Assembly (NCBI RefSeq): GCF_004331435.1
Contig: NZ_SJKA01000028.1
Location: forward strand, 1 to 64,000
Origin: Kribbella sindirgiensis
GTDB taxonomy: Bacteria; Actinomycetota; Actinomycetes; Propionibacteriales; Kribbellaceae
Direction: 5' to 3'
DNA: 64,000 nucleotides
The notes under the pieces were generated by a model, which was given only the letters and a program-made list of their open reading frames with translations, was not told the DNA's origin and did no database searches. Within the stretch, counting starts at the first letter, position 1. The number at the start of each line of letters is the position of its first letter. Shown here in pieces: positions 15,614-24,711 of the stretch. The position numbers and the translations under genes are program-made.

Positions 15614-16392
15614 AGACAGCGCGCGGTTACCTCCTTCCGGTGACCTTGTTCGCCGTACCGCTCCTGCTTGCCCTGATCGGCCCGTTCTTCGCGTCCGGCG
15701 ACACGACCAAGGACGTGCCGTTCGACGCCAACGGCCGCCTCGGAACCGACTTCGTGGGGCGTGACGTGTGGAACGAGGTGTTGCTGGGCGGACGGTCCCT
15801 GATCCTCGTCGCCGTCGCCGCCACGATCTGCACGTACGTCGTCGCCGTACCGATCGGACTGATCGCGGGAATGACGCGAAGCCGCGGCCTGGACGAGGTG
15901 TTGATGCGTCCGCTCGACCTGTTGCTCGCGGTCCCGTCGATGCTGATGCTCCTGCTGCTCGTGTCGATCGCGCCGCAGTCCGTCTGGCTCCTCGTCGGCG
16001 TCGTTGCCCTCATCAACCTTCCGGACGTGATCCGGATCAGCCGGGCCGCCGCGCTGTCGCTGTCCGCGCGACCGGCGGTCGAGGCGATGCGGCTGCAGGG
16101 CGAGAGCCGGATCCGGATCGGCCTCGGGTACGTCGCCCGGTCGATGCGCCGTACTCTCGCGGCGGACGTCGGCACGCGCTTCACCGGCGCGACGTACCTG
16201 ATCGCCTCGGCCAGCTTCCTCGGCGTCGGTATCTCGCCGCAGGCCAGTGACTGGGCCGCGATGGTCGACCGCAACCGCGGCGGCCTGTTCGTCCAGCCGT
16301 GGGCGGTCGTCGTACCGGCGTTGCTGCTCGTGATGATGGCGGTCGGCGCGAATCTCGTGTTCGACCGGATGCTCCGGGGCACGGCCCGATGA
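15610..16392 (+). CDS. Dpp/Opp-type ABC transporter permease, DppC class (260 aa)
   Basis: Partner permease of the DppC class. It has an N-terminal membrane helix, a short periplasmic part with the class motif GRLGTDFVGRDVWNEVLLGGR, and then five membrane segments with an EAA loop (RAAALSLSARPAVEAMRLQG). ASFLGVGISPQASDWAAM is the conserved DppC-type C-terminal block. The start overlaps the DppB stop by four bases (ATGA). It forms the heterodimeric channel with the preceding protein. Confidence 0.9.
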   Translation: MKTARGYLLPVTLFAVPLLLALIGPFFASGDTTKDVPFDANGRLGTDFVGRDVWNEVLLGGRSLILVAVAATICTYVVAVPIGLIAGMTRSRGLDEVLMRPLDLLLAVPSMLMLLLLVSIAPQSVWLLVGVVALINLPDVIRISRAAALSLSARPAVEAMRLQGESRIRIGLGYVARSMRRTLAADVGTRFTGATYLIASASFLGVGISPQASDWAAMVDRNRGGLFVQPWAVVVPALLLVMMAVGANLVFDRMLRGTAR

Positions 16393-17873
16393 ACGTCGTC
16401 GAAGTACGCGACCTCGGCGTGCGGATCGCCGAGCGCGACATCGTGTCGGGCGTCTCGTTCACCCTCGCGGCCGGCAGCATCACCGCGCTGGTCGGAGAGT
16501 CCGGCAGCGGCAAAACCACCACCGCTCTGGCGCTTCTCGGCGAGCGGCCGGTCACCGGGCATCTGCAGATCGCGGGGTCGATCGGCTACCTGCCGCAACA
16601 GCCGTCGGGAGCGTTGAACCCGGTACGACGGATCGGCGCCGTACTGAAGGAGATCGCGCGACTCCACGCACCGCGGGCACAGGTTCGGCAGCGGGTCCTG
16701 GACGCGTTGCACCAAGCTCAGCTTCCCGATGGCGAACAGTTGCTGCGCAGATACCCGCATCAGCTGTCCGGCGGGCAACAGCAGCGGGTCGTCCTCGCTC
16801 ACGAGCTGATCGGCCGCCCCGGGCTCCTGATCGCCGACGAACCCAGCACCGGCCAGGACGCTGTGATCCGCGCGGGCCTGATCGACGAGCTGCGCGCCGT
16901 CGCCGAGCAGGGCATTGCGATCCTCGTCCTCACCCACGATCTGCACTTGGTCCGCCGCCTCGCGCACCACGTGCTGGTCATGAACGGCGGCCGCATCGTC
17001 GAGGCCGGTCCGCCCATAGAAGTACTGAATGCACCGGAGCACCCCTACACCCGGCGTCTGGTCGACGCCCAGCGATTGAGCACACTGCCCTCGTCACCGC
17101 CGTCCGGCGAGGCGGTTCTCACGGTGAACGACCTGGTCGCGGGCCATCGCCGGACCGAGACACTGCACAAGGTCTCTCTGACCGTCGATGCCGGAGACAC
17201 GCTCGCGATCGTCGGCCGGTCCGGCAGCGGCAAGACCACATTGGCTCGCTGCATCGCCGGCCTTCATCCCCATCGCAGCGGCGACGTTCTCCTCGGCGAC
17301 GTGCGGTTGTCGCCGCTCCTGCGCAGACGGACCCGTGAACAACTGGCCCGCGTCCAGTACGTCCACCAGGACACCCGGGCCTCGTTCAACGAGTTCACGC
17401 CCGTACTCGAGCAGGTCGCCCGGACCGCCGAGCGACTGCGCGGCGTTCATCGTGACGAGGCGCGGCAACGTGCTGTCGACGGCCTCAACCGCCTCGGCAT
17501 TCCCGACGCAAACCGCTTGCCCGCAGCAATGTCCGGTGGTGAGTTGCAGCGCGCCGCGCTCGTTCGTGCTCTCCTGGCCGAGCCGGACGTGCTGATTTGC
17601 GACGAGATCACGTCCGGCCTCGACACCGTCGTCCAGGCCGAGCTCATCGACGTACTGCGGACCGTCCAGGAGTCGACCCGTTGCGCGCTCCTGATCATCA
17701 CGCACGACCTGGCGGTCGTCGCGTCCCTCGCCGGCCGGGTCGCCGTACTGGACTCCGGCCGCATCGTCGAACACGGCGCCACGGCCGGCCTGCTGGCCGA
17801 GCCACAGCATCCGGTCACCCGCGCGTTGGTGACCGCCTCAGGTCTGGAGGAAACCCTTGATCCCATCGCCTGA
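16389..17873 (+). CDS. Fused double ATP-binding protein (DppD-DppF type) of the ABC importer (494 aa)
   Basis: Two complete ABC ATPase domains in one chain. The first half has Walker A GESGSGKTT, signature LSGGQQQR and Walker B LLIADEPST. The second has Walker A GRSGSGKTT, signature MSGGELQR and Walker B VLICDEIT. In classical dipeptide or opine importers these are separate DppD and DppF proteins, so this is a fusion. The ATG at 16389 overlaps the DppC stop (ATGA) and begins directly at the first beta strand (MNVVEVRDLGV). It powers import through the two permeases. Confidence 0.92.
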   Translation: MNVVEVRDLGVRIAERDIVSGVSFTLAAGSITALVGESGSGKTTTALALLGERPVTGHLQIAGSIGYLPQQPSGALNPVRRIGAVLKEIARLHAPRAQVRQRVLDALHQAQLPDGEQLLRRYPHQLSGGQQQRVVLAHELIGRPGLLIADEPSTGQDAVIRAGLIDELRAVAEQGIAILVLTHDLHLVRRLAHHVLVMNGGRIVEAGPPIEVLNAPEHPYTRRLVDAQRLSTLPSSPPSGEAVLTVNDLVAGHRRTETLHKVSLTVDAGDTLAIVGRSGSGKTTLARCIAGLHPHRSGDVLLGDVRLSPLLRRRTREQLARVQYVHQDTRASFNEFTPVLEQVARTAERLRGVHRDEARQRAVDGLNRLGIPDANRLPAAMSGGELQRAALVRALLAEPDVLICDEITSGLDTVVQAELIDVLRTVQESTRCALLIITHDLAVVASLAGRVAVLDSGRIVEHGATAGLLAEPQHPVTRALVTASGLEETLDPIA

Positions 17874-18411
17874 ACGGCGTCTCGGACAGTACGTCGTCCG
17901 CGCGGCGACGCGGGCCGACATCGACGGCGCGCGATCGGTCATGCTCGACACCTTCTACCACGTGTTCGGGCACGGCTACATCCCTCGCTGGCACGCCGAC
18001 GTCATCGACCCCGCGACGGCGTACTTCGACAACCCCCGCCAGCGGCTGTTCGTCGCCGTACTCGACGAGGAGGTCGTCGGAACCGCTGCCATTCGCGCCG
18101 ACGGCCCCAACAGTCCGCCCCACGCGCCCTGGATCGCCGAACGGTATCCGTCCGGGACGACCGCCCAGCTCTTCCGCGTCTACGTCCGCCCCACCCACCG
18201 CCGCCACGGCCTCGCCCGCGCCCTCGTGGACCTCGCCTGCCGTTTCGTGGCCGACACCCCCGGCTACGACAAGATCTACCTACATACCAACGCCGCGGTC
18301 GAAGGCGCCGAACCCTTCTGGCGCACCGTCGCCCACGAGATCCACGACGGCCGCACAGACCCCCACCACAGCCCTGCCGTCCACTTCGAAATCCCTATCC
18401 CCAGCACCTGA
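17857..18411 (+). CDS. GNAT-family N-acetyltransferase in the Dpp-type operon (184 aa)
   Basis: A single GNAT domain with the acetyl-CoA-binding block LFRVYVRPTHRRHGLARALV (the RRHGLA loop). It starts inside the end of the ATPase gene (17-bp overlap) with TTG at 17857, supported by GGAGG six bases before it, so it is in the same transcription unit. The substrate is unknown. Being the last gene of an importer operon, it may modify the imported molecule or detoxify an analogue. It ends one base before the convergent topoisomerase gene begins its stop codon, with no intergenic space. Confidence 0.85.
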   Translation: MIPSPERRLGQYVVRAATRADIDGARSVMLDTFYHVFGHGYIPRWHADVIDPATAYFDNPRQRLFVAVLDEEVVGTAAIRADGPNSPPHAPWIAERYPSGTTAQLFRVYVRPTHRRHGLARALVDLACRFVADTPGYDKIYLHTNAAVEGAEPFWRTVAHEIHDGRTDPHHSPAVHFEIPIPST

Positions 18412-19428
18412 CTACTCCCGGGCGCCCTGGTCGAGGACCTTGTTCACCGAGCGTTCGAGGCTTGCTCTGGTTTTCTCGTCGTCGAGGTCGTCGCCGACAC
18501 GGTCGACGGTGTCGGCGATGGTGTGCCCGTGCTCGTACTGCTCGACGACGCGTGGATCGACGTACGACGCCCTCGCGACCGCCGGGGTGTTGCCGAGGTG
18601 GTCGGACACCTCGTCGAGCATCTCCTTGACCGCCTCGTTCAGCGACTGCTTCGTGGTCGGCGGCTCCGCCTCGGCCAGATCCACCGCGGCGTGGACGGTC
18701 GCGGTCCAGGTCCGCAGGTCCTTCACGGTGAAGTCGTCACCGACCAACTCGTGGAACCGGTCGTTGATCATCCCGGCATCGATCTCGTGATAGTCGTCGC
18801 CGTCGCGGTAGACCAGCAGCTGCGGCAACTTGTGCCGCCCGCGCTTCAGCGACCGCACCGCCGCCACCAGGTTGGCGTCGTCCAGCTCGATCGTCCGCCG
18901 TTGCCCGCCCTTCGCGCGGAAGTCGAACACCAGCTTCCCGTGACTGACCCGTACGTCGTCCCGCAGCAATGTGGCCGCACCGCGGCTGCCGTACTCCTCG
19001 GCGTACTCCGTGTTCCCGGTCCGGAAGACGCCGTAGTCCAGCATCCGCAACGCGACCGCGAGCACCCGCCGCCGCTGCAACCCCCGCACACACAGATCCT
19101 CGTCGACCGCCTCCCGGAACGCGGGCAGCTTGCGCGCCAGCTGCCGCACCCGGTCGTGTTTGTCCGCGTCCTGCGCCGAGCGCCAGTCGTCGTGGTAGAG
19201 GTACTGCCGGCGCCCGGCCTCATCGGTCCCGACCGCCTGGATGTGGCCGTTCGGGAACGGGCAGATCCACACCTCCTGCCAGGCCGGCGGAATCGCCAGC
19301 GTCCGGATCCGCTCCACCACATCCGTGTCGTCGATGACCTTGCCGTCGGCATCGACATAGCTGAACCCACGCCCGCGCCGTACGCGGGTGTACCCCGCCT
19401 GCTCCGGGTGACTACGCCGCAACCGCAT
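18412..19428 (-). CDS. DNA topoisomerase IB, bacterial/poxvirus type (338 aa)
   Basis: Small type IB topoisomerase. It nicks one DNA strand through a 3-prime phosphotyrosine and relaxes supercoils without ATP. The N-terminal domain has DVVERIRTLAIPPAWQEVWICP and NGHIQAVGTDEAGRRQYLYH. The catalytic domain has the family pattern (TGNTEYAEEYGSRGAATLL, then KDLRTWTATVHAA), and the active-site tyrosine is in ARASYVDPRVVEQY near the C-terminus. Length is normal for bacterial members. It lies 9 bp downstream of the TPP enzyme gene on the same strand, so co-transcription is likely. This enzyme is an accessory to the essential TopA and gyrase. Confidence 0.92.
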   Translation of the reverse strand: MRLRRSHPEQAGYTRVRRGRGFSYVDADGKVIDDTDVVERIRTLAIPPAWQEVWICPFPNGHIQAVGTDEAGRRQYLYHDDWRSAQDADKHDRVRQLARKLPAFREAVDEDLCVRGLQRRRVLAVALRMLDYGVFRTGNTEYAEEYGSRGAATLLRDDVRVSHGKLVFDFRAKGGQRRTIELDDANLVAAVRSLKRGRHKLPQLLVYRDGDDYHEIDAGMINDRFHELVGDDFTVKDLRTWTATVHAAVDLAEAEPPTTKQSLNEAVKEMLDEVSDHLGNTPAVARASYVDPRVVEQYEHGHTIADTVDRVGDDLDDEKTRASLERSVNKVLDQGARE

Positions 19429-19437
19429 GACAGCACC

Positions 19438-21225
19438 TCAGGACCGGCCGGGCAGGAACTCCTGGACCTTGGACTTGAAGCCCTGCTTGATCATCGAGGA
19501 ACGATCGCTGTCGCCGCGCACGATCGACTCCAGCGCCTTCTCGATCTGGTCCCAGGTCGCATGCGGCGGGATCGGCGGTACGGCGGGATCGGTGCGGAAC
19601 TCGACCACGCACGGCCGATCCGCCCGCAGCGCCTCCTCCCAGGCCGGCCCGACCTCCTCCGGTTTCTCGGCGGTCACCCCGTGCAGACCGAGCAGCCTCG
19701 CGTACCCGGCGTACGGGAACTCCGGCAGCTCCTGAGAAGGCAGGAACTGGGGCGAGCCTCCCATCGCCCGCAGTTCCCACGTCACCTGGTTCAGATCGTT
19801 GTTGTGCAGCACGGCGACCACCAGCCGCGGATCCGCCCACTCCTGCCAGTACTTCGCGATCGTGATCAGCTCGTTGATCCCGTTCATCTGCATCGCGCCG
19901 TCACCCACCAGCGCGTAGCAGGGCCGGTCCGGGAGCCCGAACTTCGCCCCGATCACGTACGGCACCCCAGGACCCATCGTGGCAAGCGTCCCGGACAGGG
20001 ATCCCCGCATGTCGCCGCGGATCCGGATGTGCCGCGCGTACCAGTTCGCCGCCGAGCCGGAGTCCGCCGCCAGGATCGCGTCCTGTGGCAACCGGTGCGA
20101 CAGCTCGTGGAACACCAGCTCCGGGTTGATCGGATCCGCGGACGTGAACGCGCGGCGCTCCATGACCTCCCACCAGCGCCCGACGTTGTCCTCGATCCCC
20201 GACCTCCACGACCGGTCGTCCTTGCGGCGTACCAACGGGATCAGCGCCCGCAGCGTCCGGGCCGCGTCCCCGACGAGGTTCACGTCGAACGGGTACCGCA
20301 TCCCGACCATCGTCGGATCGAGATCGATCTGGACCGCCCGCGCCTGCCCGAACTCCGGCAGGAACTGCGAATAGGGAAAGTTCGATCCGACGACCAGCAA
20401 GGTGTCGCAGTCCATCATCAGCTCGTACGACGGCCGCGTCCCGAGCAACCCGATCGAGCCAGTCACCCAGGGCAGCTCGTCGGGCAGCACGTCCTTGCCC
20501 AGCAGGGCTTTCGCGACACCGGCACCGGTGAGCTCGGCAAGCTCCGTGACCTCGCCGGCGGCACCGCGCGCGCCCTGGCCGACAAGGATCGCGACCCGCG
20601 ACCCCGCGTTCAGGATCTCCGCCGCCCGCTCGAGCTGGTCGGCTGCCGGGACGGGCGCCGACCACGTCAGGTCGATGCTCGACGGCACCATCTTGAACGC
20701 GTGCGACGGCGGTGTGTACTCCAGCTCCTGCACGTCCGAGGGAATGATCAGGGCGGTCACGGTACGCCGGGACGCCGCGATCCGGATCGCCCGGTCGAGC
20801 ACGTTCGGCAACTGCTCCGCGACCATCACCGTCTCGCAGTAGTCGGACGCGACGTCCTTGTACAGCGTGTGCAGGTCGACCTCCTGCTGGTAGCTGCCGC
20901 CCATCGCGCTCCGCGCCGTCTGCCCCACGATCGCCACCATGGGAACGTGGTCGAGCTTGGCGTCGTACAACCCGTTCAGCAGGTGGATCGCGCCCGGACC
21001 GCTGGTCGCCGTACACACGCCCACGCGGCCGGTGAACTTGGCGTACCCGACCGCTTCGAACGCCGCCATCTCCTCGTGCCGGGCCTGCACGAACCGCGGT
21101 TCGTCGCCTGCTTTCTGCCAGGCCGAGAGCAGTCCGTTGATGCCGTCCCCGGCGTACCCGAAGACGTGCTCGACACCCCACTCCCGCAGCCGCTGGAGTA
21201 CGTAGTCGCCGACTGTCGTACCCAT
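19438..21225 (-). CDS. Thiamine-pyrophosphate enzyme, pyruvate oxidase/acetolactate synthase-like (595 aa)
   Basis: Full-length three-domain TPP enzyme. The N-terminal PYR domain has VFGYAGDGINGLLSAW and the catalytic Glu in ARHEEMAAFEAVGYAKF. A central cofactor-binding-like domain follows. The PP domain has the TPP/Mg signature GDGAMQMNGINELITIAKYW...NNDLN. It is closest in style to PoxB-like pyruvate dehydrogenases (quinone or oxidase) or uncharacterised 'TPP-requiring' proteins. The substrate is not certain. The ATG at 21225 has GGGAGG six bases upstream and is preferred over the ATG two codons earlier, which touches that ribosome site. Confidence 0.85.
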   Translation of the reverse strand: MGTTVGDYVLQRLREWGVEHVFGYAGDGINGLLSAWQKAGDEPRFVQARHEEMAAFEAVGYAKFTGRVGVCTATSGPGAIHLLNGLYDAKLDHVPMVAIVGQTARSAMGGSYQQEVDLHTLYKDVASDYCETVMVAEQLPNVLDRAIRIAASRRTVTALIIPSDVQELEYTPPSHAFKMVPSSIDLTWSAPVPAADQLERAAEILNAGSRVAILVGQGARGAAGEVTELAELTGAGVAKALLGKDVLPDELPWVTGSIGLLGTRPSYELMMDCDTLLVVGSNFPYSQFLPEFGQARAVQIDLDPTMVGMRYPFDVNLVGDAARTLRALIPLVRRKDDRSWRSGIEDNVGRWWEVMERRAFTSADPINPELVFHELSHRLPQDAILAADSGSAANWYARHIRIRGDMRGSLSGTLATMGPGVPYVIGAKFGLPDRPCYALVGDGAMQMNGINELITIAKYWQEWADPRLVVAVLHNNDLNQVTWELRAMGGSPQFLPSQELPEFPYAGYARLLGLHGVTAEKPEEVGPAWEEALRADRPCVVEFRTDPAVPPIPPHATWDQIEKALESIVRGDSDRSSMIKQGFKSKVQEFLPGRS

Positions 21226-21343
21226 GTCCATCCTCCCGACGAGACCCGACCGGTACCCGGGGTGTTCGGCAGCAAACCGGCCTGCTGATTGGGCAACGCG
21301 ACATGGGGCACCCGATGGGTAAGCGACTGACGCGGAGGTGCGT

Positions 21344-22315
21344 GTGAAGATCGGATACTTCCTGTCCAGTGAGGAATACACGCCGGCCGAACTGATCGAG
21401 CAGGCCCGGATGGCCGAGGAGGCCGGGTTCGACGGCTTGTGGATCAGCGACCACTTCCATCCCTGGAACGACGAGCAGGGCCAGAGCGCGTTCGTCTGGT
21501 CGACGATCGGCGCGATCTCGCAGGTGTGCGAGCTGCCGGTGACCACTGCCGTGACGTGTCCGACGGTGCGGATCCACCCGGCCGTGATCGCGCAGGCCGC
21601 CGCGACCAGCGCCGTACTGCTGAACGGACGGTTCACCCTCGGCGTCGGAACCGGTGAGGCGCTCAACGAGCACATCCTCGGTTCGGTCTGGCCGACGCTC
21701 GACGTACGGCTGGAGATGCTCGAGGAGGCCGTCGAGATCATGCGCCGGCTGTGGACCGAGGACGGGTTCGTCAGCCACCACGGCAAGCACTACACCGTCG
21801 ACACCGCGCGGATCTACACCCGGCCGCAGGAACCGTTGCCGATCTACATGTCCGGATTCGGGCCGGAGGCAACCGATGTCGCGGCGCGGATCGCCGACGG
21901 GTACATGACGACATCGCCCGATGCGGAGCTGTTGCGGCGGTTCCGTGACCACGGCGGCCTCGACAAGCCGACCCAGGCCGGGTTCAAGGTCAGCTATGCG
22001 CCGACCGAGGCGGAAGGTGTCGAACAGGCCCACCGGATCTGGGGCAACTCCGGCCTTCCGGGCGAACTCGCCCAGGTGCTCCCCTCACCCCGGCACTTCG
22101 AGCAGGCAAGCCGGCTGGTGACCAAGGAGGCCACGGCGCAGTCGGTCGCCTGCGGTCCGAAGGCGGACGTCCACGTCGACGCGTTCACGCCGTACGCCGA
22201 GGCCGGGTTCGACGAGGTGTACGTCGCCAACATCGGCCCGCACACCGTCGACATGATGAACCTCTACCGCACCGAGATCCTCCCCGAACTCCGCGCTACC
22301 GTCTCTCGGCGGTGA
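21344..22315 (+). CDS. F420-dependent LLM-class oxidoreductase (323 aa)
   Basis: Luciferase-like TIM-barrel protein of the F420-dependent glucose-6-phosphate dehydrogenase-like subfamily: MAEEAGFDGLWISDHFHPW, a SAFVWSTIGAISQ stretch, the phosphate/cofactor region GRFTLGVGTGEALNEHILG, and PIYMSGFGPEATDVAARIADGY. It transfers hydride between deazaflavin F420 and an organic substrate. The substrate is unknown. The GTG at 21344 has GGAGG six bases upstream; a GTG two codons earlier (21338) overlaps that site. It is divergent from the TPP enzyme (118-bp shared promoter region), and its end overlaps the convergent SRPBCC gene by 20 bp. Confidence 0.88.
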   Translation: MKIGYFLSSEEYTPAELIEQARMAEEAGFDGLWISDHFHPWNDEQGQSAFVWSTIGAISQVCELPVTTAVTCPTVRIHPAVIAQAAATSAVLLNGRFTLGVGTGEALNEHILGSVWPTLDVRLEMLEEAVEIMRRLWTEDGFVSHHGKHYTVDTARIYTRPQEPLPIYMSGFGPEATDVAARIADGYMTTSPDAELLRRFRDHGGLDKPTQAGFKVSYAPTEAEGVEQAHRIWGNSGLPGELAQVLPSPRHFEQASRLVTKEATAQSVACGPKADVHVDAFTPYAEAGFDEVYVANIGPHTVDMMNLYRTEILPELRATVSRR

Positions 22316-22727
22316 GTTTGAGGCGGTGAAGAGTCTCGGCGTTGCGGGGGTGGAGCATCAGATCGGCCAGTCGGTCCGGTAGCAGTGAGACCGGGCCGCT
22401 GGTGGCCTTCTCGGTCATCACCAGGCGGCACCCGGTCGGTGTCTTCGTCGCCTGGAACTCCACCTCACCCTTTCCCACGGGCCACACCCGGAGCTGCAGG
22501 CGCAGCCGGTGCAGTGGCTCGTACTCCAGGACCATCGTGGTGTCGTCCAGCAGGAACGGCCACGCGCCCACCGAATGATGGATCCGGCCACCAGGCTCCG
22601 GCCATGGCGCGCTGACGTCCCGGATCCTCGAGGCGCCCACCACCCACGCGGCGTACGACCACCCGTCCGTCAGGATCGCGAACACATCCTCGACGCTGGC
22701 TTCGATCAGACACTCGTTTTCGCTCAC
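22296..22727 (-). CDS. SRPBCC (START-like) family protein (143 aa)
   Basis: A small protein with the START/polyketide-cyclase-like pattern: ECLIEASVEDVFAILTDGWSY..W near the N-terminus (typical x-x-I-x-A-x-x-E-x-V-F), a central beta sheet, and a long C-terminal helix (TLHRLKLTAERR). Members bind hydrophobic ligands in a deep cavity, and most, including this one, have no known ligand. The start is GTG at 22727, 16 bp after the stop of the endonuclease/phosphatase-like gene, which suggests an operon. Confidence 0.8.
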   Translation of the reverse strand: MSENECLIEASVEDVFAILTDGWSYAAWVVGASRIRDVSAPWPEPGGRIHHSVGAWPFLLDDTTMVLEYEPLHRLRLQLRVWPVGKGEVEFQATKTPTGCRLVMTEKATSGPVSLLPDRLADLMLHPRNAETLHRLKLTAERR

Positions 22728-22743
22728 ACTGATGCGGTACCCA

Positions 22744-23565
22744 TCACCGATCGTGCCACCGAAGGTCGCAGATCACCGGCCGGTGATCGGACGGGAACAC
22801 GCCGTCCACAGCCTCTCCCCCGATCATCGCCGACTCCACCGTAACCAGCTGATCCTCGTGTCCCGGCCGATAGAACACATGGTCGATCCGTTGATCCACC
22901 AGCTCCGGGCCGGCTTCGAGCGGCGCGGACGGGCGCGTCGACGGCAACGTGATCGCATCCGCCGCGCCCTGACCTGCCACCCAGGCGTCGATCAGCACGT
23001 CTCGCAACGGCCGCAGTACGGCGCTGTCCGGGGCGGCGTTCAGATCTCCCATGACCACCGAGGGACAAGGGCCGTCCGTCACCGGATCTGTGCCAAGATC
23101 CGCCAGGACTGCTGCTTGCGCCAAACGGTCGTCACTGTACGTCGTCGCGTGCTCCAGACACGCCACGACGATCGGGAGGGGCCCGGCGGGATGTGCAACC
23201 GATGCCTTGAGGGCCACCGGGTCCCAGGCACGATGGCGTGACGGCAGGGCGACCGCTTCCACGCTGACGATGGGCCATCGGCTGAGCAGCGCCACTCCGA
23301 GCTCGACGCCGACGTGCTCAGGGTCCAGCGCCGGATCCGGAGCACACGGATACGAAGGGGCTGCGAACGTCGAGTGATAGCCGAGCGCCGCCGCGAACTG
23401 CTCCGCCTGCGTCGTCCCCTCGGCACTCCAGACCTCCTGCAGGGCAACGACGTCCGGGGTGAAGCGATCGATGGTCGAGAGGATGCCAGGCTGACGCTCA
23501 CGCCATCGCGGACCGAACCGCCACCAGATGTTCCACGTCATCGCCCGAACCTGATGGTCCACCAT
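22744..23565 (-). CDS. Endonuclease/exonuclease/phosphatase-family hydrolase (273 aa)
   Basis: Metal-dependent EEP fold. Visible motifs in order are MTWNIWWRFG (strand with Asn), VVALQEVW (metal-binding Glu), MGDLNAAPDS (Asp-Asn), and FPSDHRPVICDL (catalytic Asp-His). There is no signal peptide, so it is probably cytoplasmic. Members cut DNA, phosphoinositides or nucleotides, and the substrate here is not predictable. The ATG at 23565 (MVDHQVRAMTWN) is chosen because GGAGAGGAG lies seven bases upstream; an earlier ATG at 23607 has no such site. Confidence 0.85.
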   Translation of the reverse strand: MVDHQVRAMTWNIWWRFGPRWRERQPGILSTIDRFTPDVVALQEVWSAEGTTQAEQFAAALGYHSTFAAPSYPCAPDPALDPEHVGVELGVALLSRWPIVSVEAVALPSRHRAWDPVALKASVAHPAGPLPIVVACLEHATTYSDDRLAQAAVLADLGTDPVTDGPCPSVVMGDLNAAPDSAVLRPLRDVLIDAWVAGQGAADAITLPSTRPSAPLEAGPELVDQRIDHVFYRPGHEDQLVTVESAMIGGEAVDGVFPSDHRPVICDLRWHDR

Positions 23566-23687
23566 CCGCAGCTCCTCTCCGTCGCAGCTGCCTGGTACCC
23601 ACAGCACGGCTGTTTATAGCCAGGGCCGAGCGGTTGGGCAGGGGCGCCGAAGACGTACCCCCGGTCACAGCCGAGCAACCGTCCCCG

Positions 23688-24596
23688 CTACTTCACTTTG
23701 ATGATGATCCTGCTGCGGGTGCGGTCTGTGAAGGCGGCGGGGGCGTCGGCCAGGTCGTGGACTGCCGTGACGAGGGGGGTGAGTCTGCCGTCGCGGAGGC
23801 GTGCGGCGAGCTGGGTCGTTTGGTCGCGGTGGGGCTCTACAACGAAGAAGATTGCCCGGCCGTCGCTCGGTTGGACGGTCGGCGGGTCGGCGACCGTGAC
23901 GAGGGTGCCGCCGGGGCGCAGCAGCGCGGTCGAGCGATCACGGATCTCGCCGCCGATCACGTCGAACACCACGTCGACCTCGCCGGCGTCCTCGAGGCGA
24001 TCGTTGCCCAGATCAAGGAACTCGTGGGCACCCAGCCTGCCCGCCAACTCCCGGTCGGCAGCCCGGCCGGTGCCGATGATGTGCGCTCCGGTCTCGCGGG
24101 CCAGCTGTACGGCGACCGAGCCTACGGAACCGCCCGCGCCGTGGATGAGAACGCTCTGTCCCGCTTGCAGATGAGCATGGTCGTACAGCGCCTGCCACGC
24201 GGTCAGACCCGGCATCACCACAGCGGCCGCGGTGACATGGTCGATGTCGGCAGGTAGCGGAGCCAGGTTCCGCGCCTCCACCGCGGCGTACTCGGCGAGC
24301 GACCCGTTGCGTGCCCAGTCGGTCAGCCCGAAGACCTGCTGGCCGACCGTGAGACCCGTCGTACCGTAGCCGAGCTCGACGACCACACCGGACACTTCGT
24401 GGCCGAGCACACTCAGCGTACGGTCGCGGCCGGCGCGGTCCACCCAGGTGCCGGGCCACTCCGGCTCACCTCGGAGGAAGCCGGCCGCATGGACCTGCAC
24501 GATGACGTCGTTCTCGGCGGCACGGGGATGAGGCAGCTCGGTCAGGGCCAGCCCGTAGCCGTCGGCCTCGGGATCCCGGACAGTGATGGCACGCAT
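23688..24596 (-). CDS. NADP-dependent quinone oxidoreductase-like MDR protein (302 aa)
   Basis: Medium-chain dehydrogenase/reductase. The GroES-like N-terminus includes VLGHEVSGVVVELG and VFGLTDWARNGSLAEYA, and the Rossmann half has HGAGGSVGSVAVQLARETGA. There are no structural-zinc cysteines, which points to the zinc-less quinone-oxidoreductase group. It probably reduces quinones or activated alkenes with NADPH. It shares design with the next gene upstream on the same strand (24712-25650), 115 bp away, and may be controlled by the same MarR region. Confidence 0.85.
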   Translation of the reverse strand: MRAITVRDPEADGYGLALTELPHPRAAENDVIVQVHAAGFLRGEPEWPGTWVDRAGRDRTLSVLGHEVSGVVVELGYGTTGLTVGQQVFGLTDWARNGSLAEYAAVEARNLAPLPADIDHVTAAAVVMPGLTAWQALYDHAHLQAGQSVLIHGAGGSVGSVAVQLARETGAHIIGTGRAADRELAGRLGAHEFLDLGNDRLEDAGEVDVVFDVIGGEIRDRSTALLRPGGTLVTVADPPTVQPSDGRAIFFVVEPHRDQTTQLAARLRDGRLTPLVTAVHDLADAPAAFTDRTRSRIIIKVK

Positions 24597-24711
24597 GGAA
24601 GAATCCTTTGCAGGGGTCGATGGGATGGTTCTCTTCGACCGTAGGCAGAAGCGGCCCGCAAACCCTGGTCCATTCCGGTCCTGTTTCGGTGGGCCACCGA
24701 GCCCAGTACCG

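Noticed and set aside
18523..21288. A 921-codon plus-strand open frame
   Set aside because: Antisense shadow of the topoisomerase IB and TPP-enzyme genes, both of which have clear catalytic motifs. Composition is Arg/Pro/Val-rich.
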